Source: Methanobrevibacter sp. (GTDB lineage Archaea; Methanobacteriota; Methanobacteria; Methanobacteriales; Methanobacteriaceae). Taken from it: DNA of 51,496 nt. The position numbers and the translations under genes were made by a program. The notes beneath the pieces are model-generated. The model did not search any database, was not told the DNA's origin, and saw nothing but the letters and a program-made list of their open reading frames with translations. Position 1 is the stretch's first letter. Each line of letters begins with the position of its first letter. The stretch is taken from the NCBI RefSeq assembly GCF_017427765.1, contig NZ_JAFRSC010000030.1:1-51496 (forward strand). The letters run 5' to 3'. This document shows positions 42,969-51,496 of this stretch, one piece after another.

Positions 42969-44711
42969 ATGACTGAATTCCAATTAATAGATGGAAAGCC
43001 AAAAATATTCGCTATAAGCTCTCAAAAAGAATTATTAGGCTTTATCCAAGAATATGTTGAAAATTATGATTATGACTTTGTAGGCTCCGCCTCAAAAAAA
43101 GATGACATATTCAGAAAAGTTGATGAATTAGAAGCTAATTTAATCTTTCTAGATTCAGAAATTCCAGATATGGATTTAATAGAATTAACTGAAGATTTAG
43201 AGCTTTTCAACATTCCTATAATTATAATTATTGGTGATTTATTCAATGAAACCATAGATAAATTACTAATGAGTAATCCATATGGATATCTAATTAAACC
43301 GCTTGATGAAGATGAACTTCAAAGATCCATGGCAGTGGCTTTAAGAAAACATGAACAGAACATACAAAACGTCAAATTCGCCCAATCAAAAGTAAAAGAA
43401 AAAAGTGTTGAACTTTTAATTGAAAAATCAGATTCAAGCCTACTTTTAATTTTATGTATATCCCTAATCATTATTGCAGTCTTATCTAGAAATGCAACAT
43501 GGCTGCAATGGGTTTTATTAATTCCAACAGGAGCTATGCTGATTAACTCACTTGTTAGTTTAAAAAAGCAGAAAAAACCAAAACCTCCTGAAACTCTTCC
43601 TTTTGTAAGTATTTTTATCCCAGCACACAACGAAGAATTTACTATTGCAGATACAGTTAGAAGCGTATGTGGGCTTGATTATCACATAGATGACGAACCG
43701 CAATATGAACTGATTGTTGTAAATGACGGGTCAACAGACAATACCGGAGAAATATTGGCTAATTTAAAAAAAGAGCTCCCTCAAGTTAAAATCGTTACAA
43801 GACACCCTCCAAGATCTGGAAAAGGTAAGGGTTTTGTGTTAAATGACGCTTTAACTTTATCTCGAGGAGAAATTATTGGAGTATTTGATGCAGATACTCA
43901 AATTAAACCAGATTATTTGAAAACAGTTGTCCAATATCTTGGTGAAGACATTGACGGTGTTCAATCAAGAGTGAAAATGTTTAATAAAAATGAAAACTTT
44001 TTAGCCCGTATGCAACACGTTGAATTCTCAACATTTGGTAACACATTAATAGCAAAAGATAACTTAGGCCATACTGGATTTTTAGGTGGAAATGGTCAAT
44101 TTGTAAAAAAACAGGCAATTGTTGATTGTGGAAAATGGGACGGATTTGCGGTTACCGAAGACTTGAACCTCGCTATTAAGATTATTCTTCAAGGAGGAAA
44201 AATTAGTTACTGTGGAGAATGTGCAGTATATCAGGAAGCAGTAACCGATTGGAGAGCGTTCTTTAGACAAAGAACAAGATGGGCAATAGGTAACTTTGAA
44301 ACATTATTTGTTTATCTTCCTCAAATCTTAAGGTCCGATATTCCGCTACTTAAAAAATTCAATGTTATAGAGCACATTTCATTTTACAGTTTTAACTTAT
44401 TAATCTTTTTCGGATTCGTAATTACAATCCTGAATGCAATTTCCTGGTTCTTCTTCCAGAATGTAACTTTAATTAGAATGGAAGCACCAATTATTGTTGG
44501 TATTTTATCCGCTATTGCATTTTTCCCAGGGATGATTTTCGCTCTTTTAAGAGACAATCTGAGTGCTCTTGATTTTGTTAAAGATATGGTTAAATATTAT
44601 ATATATTGTTTCCATTTAATTCCATTGTTCTTCTTAACAATGCATAATATGATGACAAGAAAAGAAAGAAAATGGGCTAAAACAGTACATAAAGGAGGAA
44701 AAACTGAATGA
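42969..44711 (+). CDS. Pseudo-receiver/family 2 glycosyltransferase fusion (polysaccharide synthase)
   Basis: A 580-residue fusion. Residues 1-130 fold like a receiver (LIFLDSEIPDMDL, GYLIKPLDEDEL), but the acidic pair of the first strand is replaced by Ser-Ser (FAISSQ) and the usual Thr by Ile/Gly, so phosphorylation is doubtful. Two membrane helices follow (about 155-200), then a processive GT2 domain: VSIFIPAHNEE, VVNDGSTD, FDADTQ, TED and RQRTRW (QxxRW type). Three C-terminal membrane helices complete a BcsA-like synthase. It probably polymerises or exports a surface polysaccharide under control of the kinases upstream; polymer unknown. Confidence 0.9.
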   Translation: MTEFQLIDGKPKIFAISSQKELLGFIQEYVENYDYDFVGSASKKDDIFRKVDELEANLIFLDSEIPDMDLIELTEDLELFNIPIIIIIGDLFNETIDKLLMSNPYGYLIKPLDEDELQRSMAVALRKHEQNIQNVKFAQSKVKEKSVELLIEKSDSSLLLILCISLIIIAVLSRNATWLQWVLLIPTGAMLINSLVSLKKQKKPKPPETLPFVSIFIPAHNEEFTIADTVRSVCGLDYHIDDEPQYELIVVNDGSTDNTGEILANLKKELPQVKIVTRHPPRSGKGKGFVLNDALTLSRGEIIGVFDADTQIKPDYLKTVVQYLGEDIDGVQSRVKMFNKNENFLARMQHVEFSTFGNTLIAKDNLGHTGFLGGNGQFVKKQAIVDCGKWDGFAVTEDLNLAIKIILQGGKISYCGECAVYQEAVTDWRAFFRQRTRWAIGNFETLFVYLPQILRSDIPLLKKFNVIEHISFYSFNLLIFFGFVITILNAISWFFFQNVTLIRMEAPIIVGILSAIAFFPGMIFALLRDNLSALDFVKDMVKYYIYCFHLIPLFFLTMHNMMTRKERKWAKTVHKGGKTE

Positions 44712-45331
44712 GAAAACAAGACATGGTAAGAACTTTTATAATTGCAGTTTTTATCATATTTATTGCAGTGAATATTAATGGAATTAATAGTTTTTTAAGT
44801 TTTCAGACAGACAGAACTGTTGATTTCGGTCACAGTATAACAGTTGTACCTCAAGCCTGGAACACTACTGATGAACTAAATTTAACAAACATGTCCAAAA
44901 CTCCTCATGCAATTACAAACGAATATGTATACATTGACCACTGGGATGACTGGCCGGAAGACCACATCACATCAATATCGGAAGCAAAATTCAGAGCCAT
45001 GGAAGATGGAGGATATAAAGTTCTTAAAAATGACAACAGTACTTTAAGCGGAGTTACTGTTTCAAAACAATATTTCTCAAATCCTTCAAGAGATACCTCT
45101 GAAATCTGGAGTCCAATTGGAGTTAATTATGTATTTTCTAAAGAAGATACAAACTATGCAATACAGGTTCACTACTTCACAGAACATGACTACAACAATA
45201 CCACTTTCATAAAAGAAGTTGATGACCGTATTGAAGATGACATGAGTAATATTCACAATAATGAATATAACGGATTTGTATCCGGCATCTGGCACATCTA
45301 TGATTTCATTGTCGGACGCATTCCACATTAA
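44708..45331 (+). CDS. Membrane-anchored extracytoplasmic protein, function unknown
   Basis: A 207-residue protein with one N-terminal membrane segment (TFIIAVFIIFIAVNI) followed by an outward-facing domain rich in Asn, Thr and Tyr, with several Asn-x-Ser/Thr sequons typical of exported archaeal proteins. The ATG overlaps the synthase stop (ATGA) and has AGGAGG upstream. Coupling to the synthase suggests a partner subunit for polymer export or attachment. I recognise no family. Confidence 0.72.
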   Translation: MRKQDMVRTFIIAVFIIFIAVNINGINSFLSFQTDRTVDFGHSITVVPQAWNTTDELNLTNMSKTPHAITNEYVYIDHWDDWPEDHITSISEAKFRAMEDGGYKVLKNDNSTLSGVTVSKQYFSNPSRDTSEIWSPIGVNYVFSKEDTNYAIQVHYFTEHDYNNTTFIKEVDDRIEDDMSNIHNNEYNGFVSGIWHIYDFIVGRIPH

Positions 45332-45362
45332 CTTACTGTATATTAAAACAAGACATTATAAT

Positions 45363-45417
45363 TTTAATAGATATTTGAAAAAAATCAAATAAAATATCTA
45401 TTAAACTAATTTTTTTT
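45363..45417 (+). terminator. Strong terminator of the sensory-polysaccharide operon
   Basis: A perfect 14-base stem (TTTAATAGATATTT / AAATATCTATTAAA, 15-base loop) is followed within 5 bases by eight T residues. Confidence 0.75.
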
Positions 45418-45443
45418 ATGACTAAAATTAAAATTAAAAAGAA

Positions 45444-46040
45444 TTATTTTTTGGTATGTATCAGCGGATGATTTTCGCACATAGGATCTTTAATTATAAT
45501 ATTTCTTTTCTGATGATATTTCAAAAAGTAAAGCATCCACTGATTTGATAACTCCCTGAGTGAAGAATCATCTAATCGTTCATGGTTAGTGAAGAAATCC
45601 ATCTGATTTCCTCCAACAACAATAGCTATTTCCTTGGTTTTGATTAACATGAAAAAGTCATTGCGGATATTGTGAATATCAAAATCCTCAACAACAGAAA
45701 TGGTTTTATCTTTTTTATAATCATGGAAAAAAGTGTTGAGATATTCAAAATCAATGAATTTAACTTCTTCAATGTCAAATAAAACTCTTTCACTTAATAA
45801 TTGATTTTTATAGTTGTATTTTGCTAAAAAATCAATATCCCAAATATTATCATAGAAAATTGTAATGAACGAATCAACTGCAAAACGAACTGTCAAAAAG
45901 AAATCTTCAGTTTCTTTCGGAGTTCCCAGCTCAACATCCTTAAATTCAAGATATATTGAATCCTGAGATATTTCTATAGAAATCCATTTACCTGAATTAA
46001 CCATTACTTCACGAATTAATTTAAGTGAACGAGTATTCAT
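45444..46040 (-). CDS. Uncharacterised protein
   Basis: A 198-residue soluble protein, beta-rich in the first half (WISIEISQDSIYLEFKDVELG) and with aromatic and acidic clusters later. No cysteine pairs, signal peptide or known motif are visible. AGGTGTTAAA precedes the ATG. It is third in a leftward trio of unknown genes after dapL, with 8 bases between it and the next, so the trio is probably one transcript. Confidence 0.7.
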   Translation of the reverse strand: MNTRSLKLIREVMVNSGKWISIEISQDSIYLEFKDVELGTPKETEDFFLTVRFAVDSFITIFYDNIWDIDFLAKYNYKNQLLSERVLFDIEEVKFIDFEYLNTFFHDYKKDKTISVVEDFDIHNIRNDFFMLIKTKEIAIVVGGNQMDFFTNHERLDDSSLRELSNQWMLYFLKYHQKRNIIIKDPMCENHPLIHTKK

Positions 46041-46048
46041 TTTAACAC

Positions 46049-46633
46049 CTACCCCTTAACAAAAATATCATATGCACCTTCGATTTCATATTCTTTTTGA
46101 CTGTCAAAAGACTTATCCCATTTAAATGAAACTAATTCTATCTGATTATTGGTCGTTCCATCCCATTGGATAGTAAAATCTTTTGATAGGTAATCATTAA
46201 CTGTTTTTCCAATTTCCAGTGCATTATCTTCACTATCTTCAAAATCTCCAAAAGTTATTTTTAGTTTTTCGTCAAAAATTGCCTCTTCCACATCCTCAAA
46301 TGTGTAAAAACAAAACCCTTCAGGATTATATTTATTATTTTTCAGATGAACATAAAGTTCAAAAGCATCAGCCACACCTTCAGGTAAATCATAACCGCAA
46401 TTATGAATAGCTACAATATTTTCTTTAGCCAATGCCTTAAATATGGTTTCCAGTTTATTGAAATTTACGTTGTCAAAATTATTTAATGAAATATCTTCCT
46501 TTGAAAAATCAATATCATATTCAATGAACTGGTCTTCCAATATTTCAATGATTTCATCTACATCAAAAAATCCGGATTTAGTAAGCAAATCTTTCATATA
46601 TTCAATTTCATCGACCAAATCCTGATCCATCAT
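46049..46633 (-). CDS. Uncharacterised acidic protein, possibly DUF6891-like
   Basis: A 194-residue acidic protein. IVAIHNCGYDLPEGVADA, GFCFYTFEDVEEAI, KITFGDF, LEIGKTVNDYL and IQWDGTTNNQIELVSFKW follow the order of segments I remember for DUF6891 proteins, but this is from memory and unverified. No function is known. Two tandem ATGs (46633, 46630) follow GTGAT. It lies between the DUF6882-like gene and another unknown on the same strand with gaps under 10 bases. Confidence 0.65.
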   Translation of the reverse strand: MMDQDLVDEIEYMKDLLTKSGFFDVDEIIEILEDQFIEYDIDFSKEDISLNNFDNVNFNKLETIFKALAKENIVAIHNCGYDLPEGVADAFELYVHLKNNKYNPEGFCFYTFEDVEEAIFDEKLKITFGDFEDSEDNALEIGKTVNDYLSKDFTIQWDGTTNNQIELVSFKWDKSFDSQKEYEIEGAYDIFVKG

Positions 46634-46637
46634 ATCA

Positions 46638-47333
46638 CTAATCCTCTTCTAACAGCATTTGGATATGAGTTACATTTCCTCTTTCGGTAAATCCGACAAT
46701 AATTCTGCTTTCACCAATTTTGGCAACTGCAAAATCATCATGAGGCTTATAAATATAACCTTTAAGTTTTGTATACCCTTCAAAAGCAACTTTAGGAAAA
46801 ACATTGAAATTTTTCTGGAAAATTGCATAATTTATTCTGAATTTTTCAGGAGAATCATTTTCCTTGATTAAATCAGAATTAACTGCCACAAAAATAACAA
46901 GCCCATCTTCAGGTACTGCATAATAAGCATCCAAATCTAAAACTGCAGTAGTAACCATTGCAAAATTATGGCAGGTATCCAAATCTGTCTGAATAATTGG
47001 AGTATTTAATTGAGGAATATCAAATTCATCCCCAATAGCTTTCATTTGGCGAGCTGATTTAATGAAATCTTCATCAAATCCTATATCATCATTATCCCAT
47101 GCCCAGGACCATTGATTTAATTCCTCTGTGAAAAATCCTATGATTTGTATTGGCAATTCAAAATCTTCAAAATTGAGAGTGCCTTTTTCCAAATCCAAAT
47201 CTCCTTTTTCTTCACCGATTAAATCAGATAAGTTTTCCTGTTTATCTAAAGCAAGAGCACCATATTTAGACAGTACCATTTTAAATGAATCGCCCTGTTC
47301 AATTTGCACCGGTTTTTCAAATTTTGCCTTCAA
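46638..47333 (-). CDS. DUF6882-like protein
   Basis: About 231 residues. WSWAWDNDDIGFDEDFIKSAR, EFDIPQLNTPII and LDAYYAVPEDG match the WxWAWxN...IPxLxTP...AYYxAP arrangement of DUF6882 proteins; function unknown. A GTG at 47342 has no ribosome binding site of its own, whereas the TTG at 47333 lies 6 bases from AGGTG, which overlaps the dapL stop, so I choose the TTG. It directly follows dapL and is probably read through from it. Confidence 0.72.
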   Translation of the reverse strand: MKAKFEKPVQIEQGDSFKMVLSKYGALALDKQENLSDLIGEEKGDLDLEKGTLNFEDFELPIQIIGFFTEELNQWSWAWDNDDIGFDEDFIKSARQMKAIGDEFDIPQLNTPIIQTDLDTCHNFAMVTTAVLDLDAYYAVPEDGLVIFVAVNSDLIKENDSPEKFRINYAIFQKNFNVFPKVAFEGYTKLKGYIYKPHDDFAVAKIGESRIIVGFTERGNVTHIQMLLEED

Positions 47334-47342
47334 ATTAAACAC

Positions 47343-48578
47343 CTAAAATTCTAATTTTGAAATTCTATCCATTGCTTCTTTAGTATTTTCCAAAGTATTG
47401 AATGCAGTTAATCTTAAATATCCTTCTCCACTTGGACCAAAACCGGAACCCGGAGTTCCAACAACATTTGCTTCGTTTAAAAGCAAGTCAAAGAATGCCC
47501 ATGAATCCATATCATTAGGAGTTTTTACCCAGATATAAGGTGAACTTACACCACCATAGACTTCAAGACCAATATCAGTTAAGCTTTCTCTTATTATTTT
47601 GGCATTGACCATATAATAGTCAACAATTTCCTTAATTTGTTTTTGACCTTCAGGAGAGTAAGTGGCTTCTGCTGCTCTTTGTACCGGATAAGATGCACCA
47701 TTGAATTTAGTGGTTTGTCTTCTGTTCCATAACGGATTGATTTCCACCTCATTTCCTTCACTGTCATATCCTTTCAATTCCTTAGGAACAACTGTGTAAG
47801 CGCAACGAGTTCCTGTAAATCCTGCAGTCTTTGAATAGCTCTTAAATTCAATAGCTACTTCTTTAGCACCTTCAATTTCATAAATACTGTGAGGCACATT
47901 GTCTTCATTTATAAATACTTCATAAGCAGCATCAAATAATATTATTGCTTTGTTTTCTTTTGCCCAGTCCACAAATACTTTCAGTTGATCTTTTGTAAGA
48001 GTGGTTCCTGTAGGGTTATTCGGATAGCATAAATATATGATATCAACAGGTTCACACGGAAGTTCAGGCACAAATCCATTTTCGGAATTGCATTTAATGT
48101 ATGTTAATCCTTCATACATTCCGTCATCACCCATTTCTCCGGTTCTTCCGGCCATCACATTTGTATCGACATATACTGTATATACAGGATCTGTTACTGC
48201 GATTTTATTGTCAATTCCAAAGATTTCCTGAATGTTACCTGTGTCACATTTTGCGCCGTCACTTATGAACACTTCTGAAGTATCAAGAGAAATTCCATAT
48301 TTATTGTAATCATTTTTTATAATAGCTTCAGCTAAAAAATCATAACCTTGTTCTGGACCGTAACCCATAAAAGTTTCTGCATTACCCATTTCATCAACTG
48401 CATCCCTAAATGCTTTTACAACAGCAGGAACTAAAGGTTTAGTTACATCTCCAATACCCATTTTAATAACGTTTGCATCAGGATTTGCTTTTACAAATTC
48501 TGCTTCTCTTCTTGCAACTTCTACAAAAAGATAGCTGCTTTTTAATTTAAGATAGTTTTCATTAATTTTAACAACCAT
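47343..48578 (-). CDS. dapL: LL-diaminopimelate aminotransferase
   Basis: A 411-residue class I/II PLP aminotransferase that makes LL-diaminopimelate directly from tetrahydrodipicolinate on the route to lysine. [45 protein letters not shown], the PLP-lysine segment [14 protein letters not shown] and [17 protein letters not shown] are DapL signatures. It is the usual lysine route in Methanobacteriales, which also use lysine in pseudomurein. Three unknown genes follow on the same strand. Confidence 0.96.
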   Translation of the reverse strand: MVVKINENYLKLKSSYLFVEVARREAEFVKANPDANVIKMGIGDVTKPLVPAVVKAFRDAVDEMGNAETFMGYGPEQGYDFLAEAIIKNDYNKYGISLDTSEVFISDGAKCDTGNIQEIFGIDNKIAVTDPVYTVYVDTNVMAGRTGEMGDDGMYEGLTYIKCNSENGFVPELPCEPVDIIYLCYPNNPTGTTLTKDQLKVFVDWAKENKAIILFDAAYEVFINEDNVPHSIYEIEGAKEVAIEFKSYSKTAGFTGTRCAYTVVPKELKGYDSEGNEVEINPLWNRRQTTKFNGASYPVQRAAEATYSPEGQKQIKEIVDYYMVNAKIIRESLTDIGLEVYGGVSSPYIWVKTPNDMDSWAFFDLLLNEANVVGTPGSGFGPSGEGYLRLTAFNTLENTKEAMDRISKLEF

Positions 48579-48890
48579 GATTAATCCTCATTAATATTAA
48601 TCTAATTTATATTTTATTTTAAAAATATATAAATTGAATGTATTCTAAAAAATGTTAATATTTATTTATTAATAAAAAAATAACGAAAAGAATAATACTT
48701 TCCACAAATATTCCATTAAAAAACATTATATCAAGAAATAAGAGATATAAACACAAATAAATAGTATTCAATAAAGTTAAAAAAATTGATTTAAAATTAC
48801 ACAAAATATAGTCAGAAATCGGAAAAATATGAAAATATTTAAATTAACTATTTCACATAAATATATTATACTATAAACAAAGGAATTAAG
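48579..48890. other. AT-rich intergenic region, no gene seen
   Basis: These 312 bases between divergent dapL and the repeat-protein gene contain only A/T-rich DNA with several TATA-like stretches (for example ATATATTATA near 48861). I see no RNA gene, strong hairpin or coding frame. Confidence 0.6.
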
Positions 48891-50681
48891 TTGGGAAAAA
48901 TGAACGGGATAACAATACTAATTTGGATAACAATACTAATTATCGGTGCAATTGCCGTTATTGGTGTGAAACTGCATTATAGAGGCAACGAACTAGAAAA
49001 AGATGACACATCTATTCTTCCTACCGAAACAATTAATGGAATACTCTCTGATAGACAGGATAAAGTCACAGATGAAAATGAAATTTCCACAATTAGCTAC
49101 TCCCAACATGATTCTGATTATGAAATTGTTGACAGTTATGACATTAAAGAAAGTAACTATCAAAACATTGAATATGAATCTCAAAATCAAGTACTTATTA
49201 ATTATGAAAATAAAGTTAAAAAATTTCAAGAACCAATGAACGAAAATCAGATTGATATTATGACACCTAATAACGACCAAAATAATGAAAAACATGAGTT
49301 AAAAGATTTATTTACTATTGACGAACTTATTAAAGAATCAAAAAGAAAAGACAGTGAAAGAGAAAAAGAATCTCAAAAAATACAAAAAGAAAAAGAGGAC
49401 ACTACTGAAATTAAAGAAAGTATCCGCAAAAGACAGGAAAATGATGATATCGAAGAAAAACTCATCGAAGAGATTTTGGCCGATGAAGAAATCGGAGAAC
49501 TGCTAAAAGGTGAAGATGAAAGTCAAGAAACAATAGAAGACGTCATAGAAAATGAAGAAAAACCTGTCGAAGAAACAATACAAGAGGTTGTAAGTGCAGA
49601 AGAAGAACCTGTCGAAGAAACAATTCAGGACATCATTGATAAAGCAGACAAAAAAGAGGAAACCATTGAGGAAGAAACTTCAACTGCCCAACCGGAAGAA
49701 ACAATCCAAGATATCATTGACACTGAAGAACAACCTGCTGAAGAAACAATTCAGGACATCATTGATAAAGCAGACAAAAAAGAGGAAACCATTGAGGAAG
49801 AAACTTCAACTGCCCAACCGGAAGAAACAATCCAAGATGTTTTAGATGTTGAAGAAACACCTGTCGAAACAGATGCAACTATTGAAGAGACAACTGAAAG
49901 TGAGCCTGAAATCGAAGTTCCTCAGACAACAACACAAAAAGATATTGCCGAAGCAATAGACAATGCTTCACAGGAAATTGAAGAAGAAAAAATCGAAAGC
50001 ATTTCTGAAACTGCAGGAATTACAGATGCTCTGTTAAATACCGAAGAGGAAATTAAACAGCCAACATTAAAATCACCTACAAAAATTAAAGACAGCAACA
50101 TCAGTTCCCCAACTGATGATTCAAACATGGCTGAAGAGGAAAATGACCTCGATTATAGAAAAGATTTAGCCAAAATAACAAACACAATCAAAGGTTCAAA
50201 ACTCTTCCAGGATGTTAAAGAAAGACTAAGACCTGAACCTGATGAAGAAATTGATCCAATTGCAGATTTGGAAGAAAGCTATATTAGAAATGTCAATGAA
50301 TTTGATGACTATGAAGACGAATATGCACCAATCATCAATGAAACACATGATGAATTTGGAGAATATTATGAACCTGATTATGATGAAGCTATAAGACAGG
50401 AAAATACCCGTAAATTATTTGGCAACACACAAAAAGCACCTGAACCAGAAATTGCAGAGCCTAAAAAAGAAGTCATCAAATCAAAACCTTCAAGAAACAA
50501 CATCAAAATTAATCTTAATAATGTTGAAGTTGTTCTTAAAAAAGGAGATGAAATCATATTCAACCATGATGGAGAAACATACTCCAGTCAGGTTTATGCA
50601 ATTAACGGTGATGACATCTCTGTTAGATACAGACGTAAAGACATCGTGATTAAACCGGAAGATGTAAAAAAAATCTACTAG
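48891..50681 (+). CDS. Membrane-anchored acidic repeat protein
   Basis: A 596-residue protein with one N-terminal membrane helix (GITILIWITILIIGAIAVIGV), then about 450 residues of low-complexity acidic and coiled-coil-prone sequence containing repeated (V/A)EETIQD(I/V)I units, and a small C-terminal beta-barrel-like domain (NVEVVLKKGDEIIFNHDG, DISVRYRRKDIVIKPEDV). It looks like a membrane-tethered scaffold. AAGGA lies 6 bases from a TTG at 48891, so I start there; the ATG at 48900 is 15 bases from it. No family recognised. Confidence 0.78.
   Translation: MGKMNGITILIWITILIIGAIAVIGVKLHYRGNELEKDDTSILPTETINGILSDRQDKVTDENEISTISYSQHDSDYEIVDSYDIKESNYQNIEYESQNQVLINYENKVKKFQEPMNENQIDIMTPNNDQNNEKHELKDLFTIDELIKESKRKDSEREKESQKIQKEKEDTTEIKESIRKRQENDDIEEKLIEEILADEEIGELLKGEDESQETIEDVIENEEKPVEETIQEVVSAEEEPVEETIQDIIDKADKKEETIEEETSTAQPEETIQDIIDTEEQPAEETIQDIIDKADKKEETIEEETSTAQPEETIQDVLDVEETPVETDATIEETTESEPEIEVPQTTTQKDIAEAIDNASQEIEEEKIESISETAGITDALLNTEEEIKQPTLKSPTKIKDSNISSPTDDSNMAEEENDLDYRKDLAKITNTIKGSKLFQDVKERLRPEPDEEIDPIADLEESYIRNVNEFDDYEDEYAPIINETHDEFGEYYEPDYDEAIRQENTRKLFGNTQKAPEPEIAEPKKEVIKSKPSRNNIKINLNNVEVVLKKGDEIIFNHDGETYSSQVYAINGDDISVRYRRKDIVIKPEDVKKIY
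49614..49838 (+). repeat. 99-base perfect direct repeat, period 126
   Basis: Bases 49614-49712 are repeated without change at 49740-49838. Each unit plus spacer encodes 42 residues of the EETIQDIIDKADKKEETIEE type. The perfect identity points to a recent in-frame duplication. Confidence 0.9.
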
Positions 50682-50934
50682 ATTGAAACTAAAAAGTGAG
50701 TTATAATTAATAACTCATATTTTCTATTTTTTTAAAATAAATCCAACACCATTTACTCAAAGTTAGCCCCAATTATTCATAGGACTTCTTAAAGAAAACA
50801 TAAAATTAACAACCATTGCTTAAAAATAAACTATGATGATTGCATTAACATCATTAATGTCTAACTGCATATATCATTAAAAGAATACATTAATGAATTT
50901 TAAAAAGAAAAAAGTTAGAGAGATTTAAATCTCT
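50682..50934. other. Gap between convergent genes, mostly featureless
   Basis: This 253-base gap holds no coding frame. Apart from the palindrome at its right end I see only AT-rich DNA. Confidence 0.5.
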
Positions 50935-50937
50935 CTA
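50916..50937 (-). terminator. 22-base palindrome at the end of the adhesin-like gene
   Basis: TAGAGAGATTTAAATCTCTCTA is a perfect palindrome that includes the gene's TAG stop. On the minus strand it is followed by ACTTTTTTCTTTTT, consistent with termination. Confidence 0.6.
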
Positions 50938-51496
50938 GTTAATTGTTATTTTTGCGCTTGCTTTTGATGCTTGGTATCCGTTGTCACCTGCAAAGTTAAT
51001 GTTTGCGGTGTATGTACCTTTCTTAGTAATATCTAATTTGAAGGTAGCTTGGCCTTTTGCATTGGTTTTTGCAGTGTAGGTTTTACCGTTTACAGTAAGC
51101 TTAACAGTTTTACCATTTCTGAGGTAGGTTTTACCATCGATGGATGATCCTTTTTCTGTTTTTAAGGTTACTGTATAGGATTTGGTTTTTGCAGATGCTT
51201 TGTATGATTTAGCAGCAGCAGTAATGCTTGTTGTTTTCTTGGTTACAGTGATTTTTTGAACTACAAATGCACCTTTATAATCGTCGTCGCCTAAGAATGC
51301 AACAGCGAAAGTGTATGTTCCTGCATTACCCAAGTTGATTTGCAATCTGGCTAAACCTTTTTCATCAGTAGTTGTGTTGTATACTTTACCATTGAATCCT
51401 ATTTTCACAGCCTTATTTGCAATAGGTTTGGATCCGTCGGTTAAAGTCACTTCGAAGTATCCTCCACGCTCACCAGCATAATAATCAATAGCTTTA
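50935..51496 (-). CDS. Adhesin-like Ig-repeat surface protein, C-terminal part (runs off the window)
   Basis: The frame is open to the right edge, so only the last 186 or so residues are present and the start is outside. Two bacterial-Ig-like (Big_1/invasin-type) repeats are visible: YFEVTLTDGSKPIANKAVKI with YTFAVAFLGDDDYKGA, then YTVTLKTEKGSSIDGKTYL with YTANINFAGDNGYQAS. Each follows the sequence substitution, loop, DxxGxAxxxL, GTYT pattern common to the large adhesin-like proteins of Methanobrevibacter, which are exported to the cell surface. No anchor is seen at the C-terminus. The target is unknown. Confidence 0.85.
   Translation of the reverse strand, partial: KAIDYYAGERGGYFEVTLTDGSKPIANKAVKIGFNGKVYNTTTDEKGLARLQINLGNAGTYTFAVAFLGDDDYKGAFVVQKITVTKKTTSITAAAKSYKASAKTKSYTVTLKTEKGSSIDGKTYLRNGKTVKLTVNGKTYTAKTNAKGQATFKLDITKKGTYTANINFAGDNGYQASKASAKITIN

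Noticed and set aside
49594..49845. Lysine-rich open frame in the repeat region of the anchored protein
   Set aside because: It is the +1 frame of the tandem repeat and merely inherits its periodicity.

Overview
The window is chromosomal DNA from a methanogenic archaeon of the order Methanobacteriales, most likely a Methanobrevibacter. This rests on very AT-rich intergenic DNA, the archaeal housekeeping set (SRP19, S8e, archaeal PheS, short PurA, GAN/RecJ-like DHH nuclease), a separate PolB2 C-terminal subunit of the split family-B DNA polymerase typical of Methanobacteriales, DapL, HypE, a DUF2121-type methanogen protein, and an adhesin-like Ig-repeat protein at the right edge. The genus is inference.

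Layout. 1-5700: hemD, a GT2 glycosyltransferase, UDP-galactopyranose mutase, SRP19, a DHH nuclease and a winged-helix regulator, all rightward. 5700-13680: DEAD-box helicase, radical SAM protein, a Cas4-like nuclease coupled to an SNase-fold protein, an unknown protein, RDD membrane protein, HypE, S8e, three small acidic unknowns and PolB2. 13700-24760: HAD phosphatase, ExoIII (Mth212-like), PheS, C_GCAxxG_C_C protein, CitG-like protein, HemB, AroC, MBL hydrolase, DUF2121-type protein and ADP-forming acyl-CoA synthetase. 24800-25780: a small unknown and a DUF447-type protein.

25800-35740 is the most unusual part. It holds a leftward operon (class II glutamine amidotransferase, GCS2-family ligase, GshA/GshF-type gamma-glutamylcysteine ligase, FdhD-like protein), two paralogous solute-binding proteins, a winged-helix plus V4R regulator of the MsvR type, a divergent ThiF/MoeB-like E1 protein and a second GshA-type ligase. 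The palindrome TAAC(A/T)ATTGTTA recurs in three promoter regions here (twice ahead of the amidotransferase operon). I read this as a redox-controlled gamma-glutamyl / low-molecular-weight thiol gene island; the chemistry is inferred.

35800-38530: a KEPV-repeat protein, a 26-residue-repeat (HEAT-like) protein and PurA. 38700-45420: a sensory-polysaccharide operon with two tandem cytosolic histidine kinases, a stand-alone receiver, a degenerate-receiver/GT2 membrane synthase fusion and a membrane-anchored unknown, closed by a strong terminator. 45440-48580: DapL followed by three unknowns (DUF6882-like and possibly DUF6891-like among them). 48890-51496: a membrane-anchored acidic repeat protein and the C-terminal end of an adhesin-like protein.

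I see no tRNA, rRNA, CRISPR array, insertion sequence or integrase.
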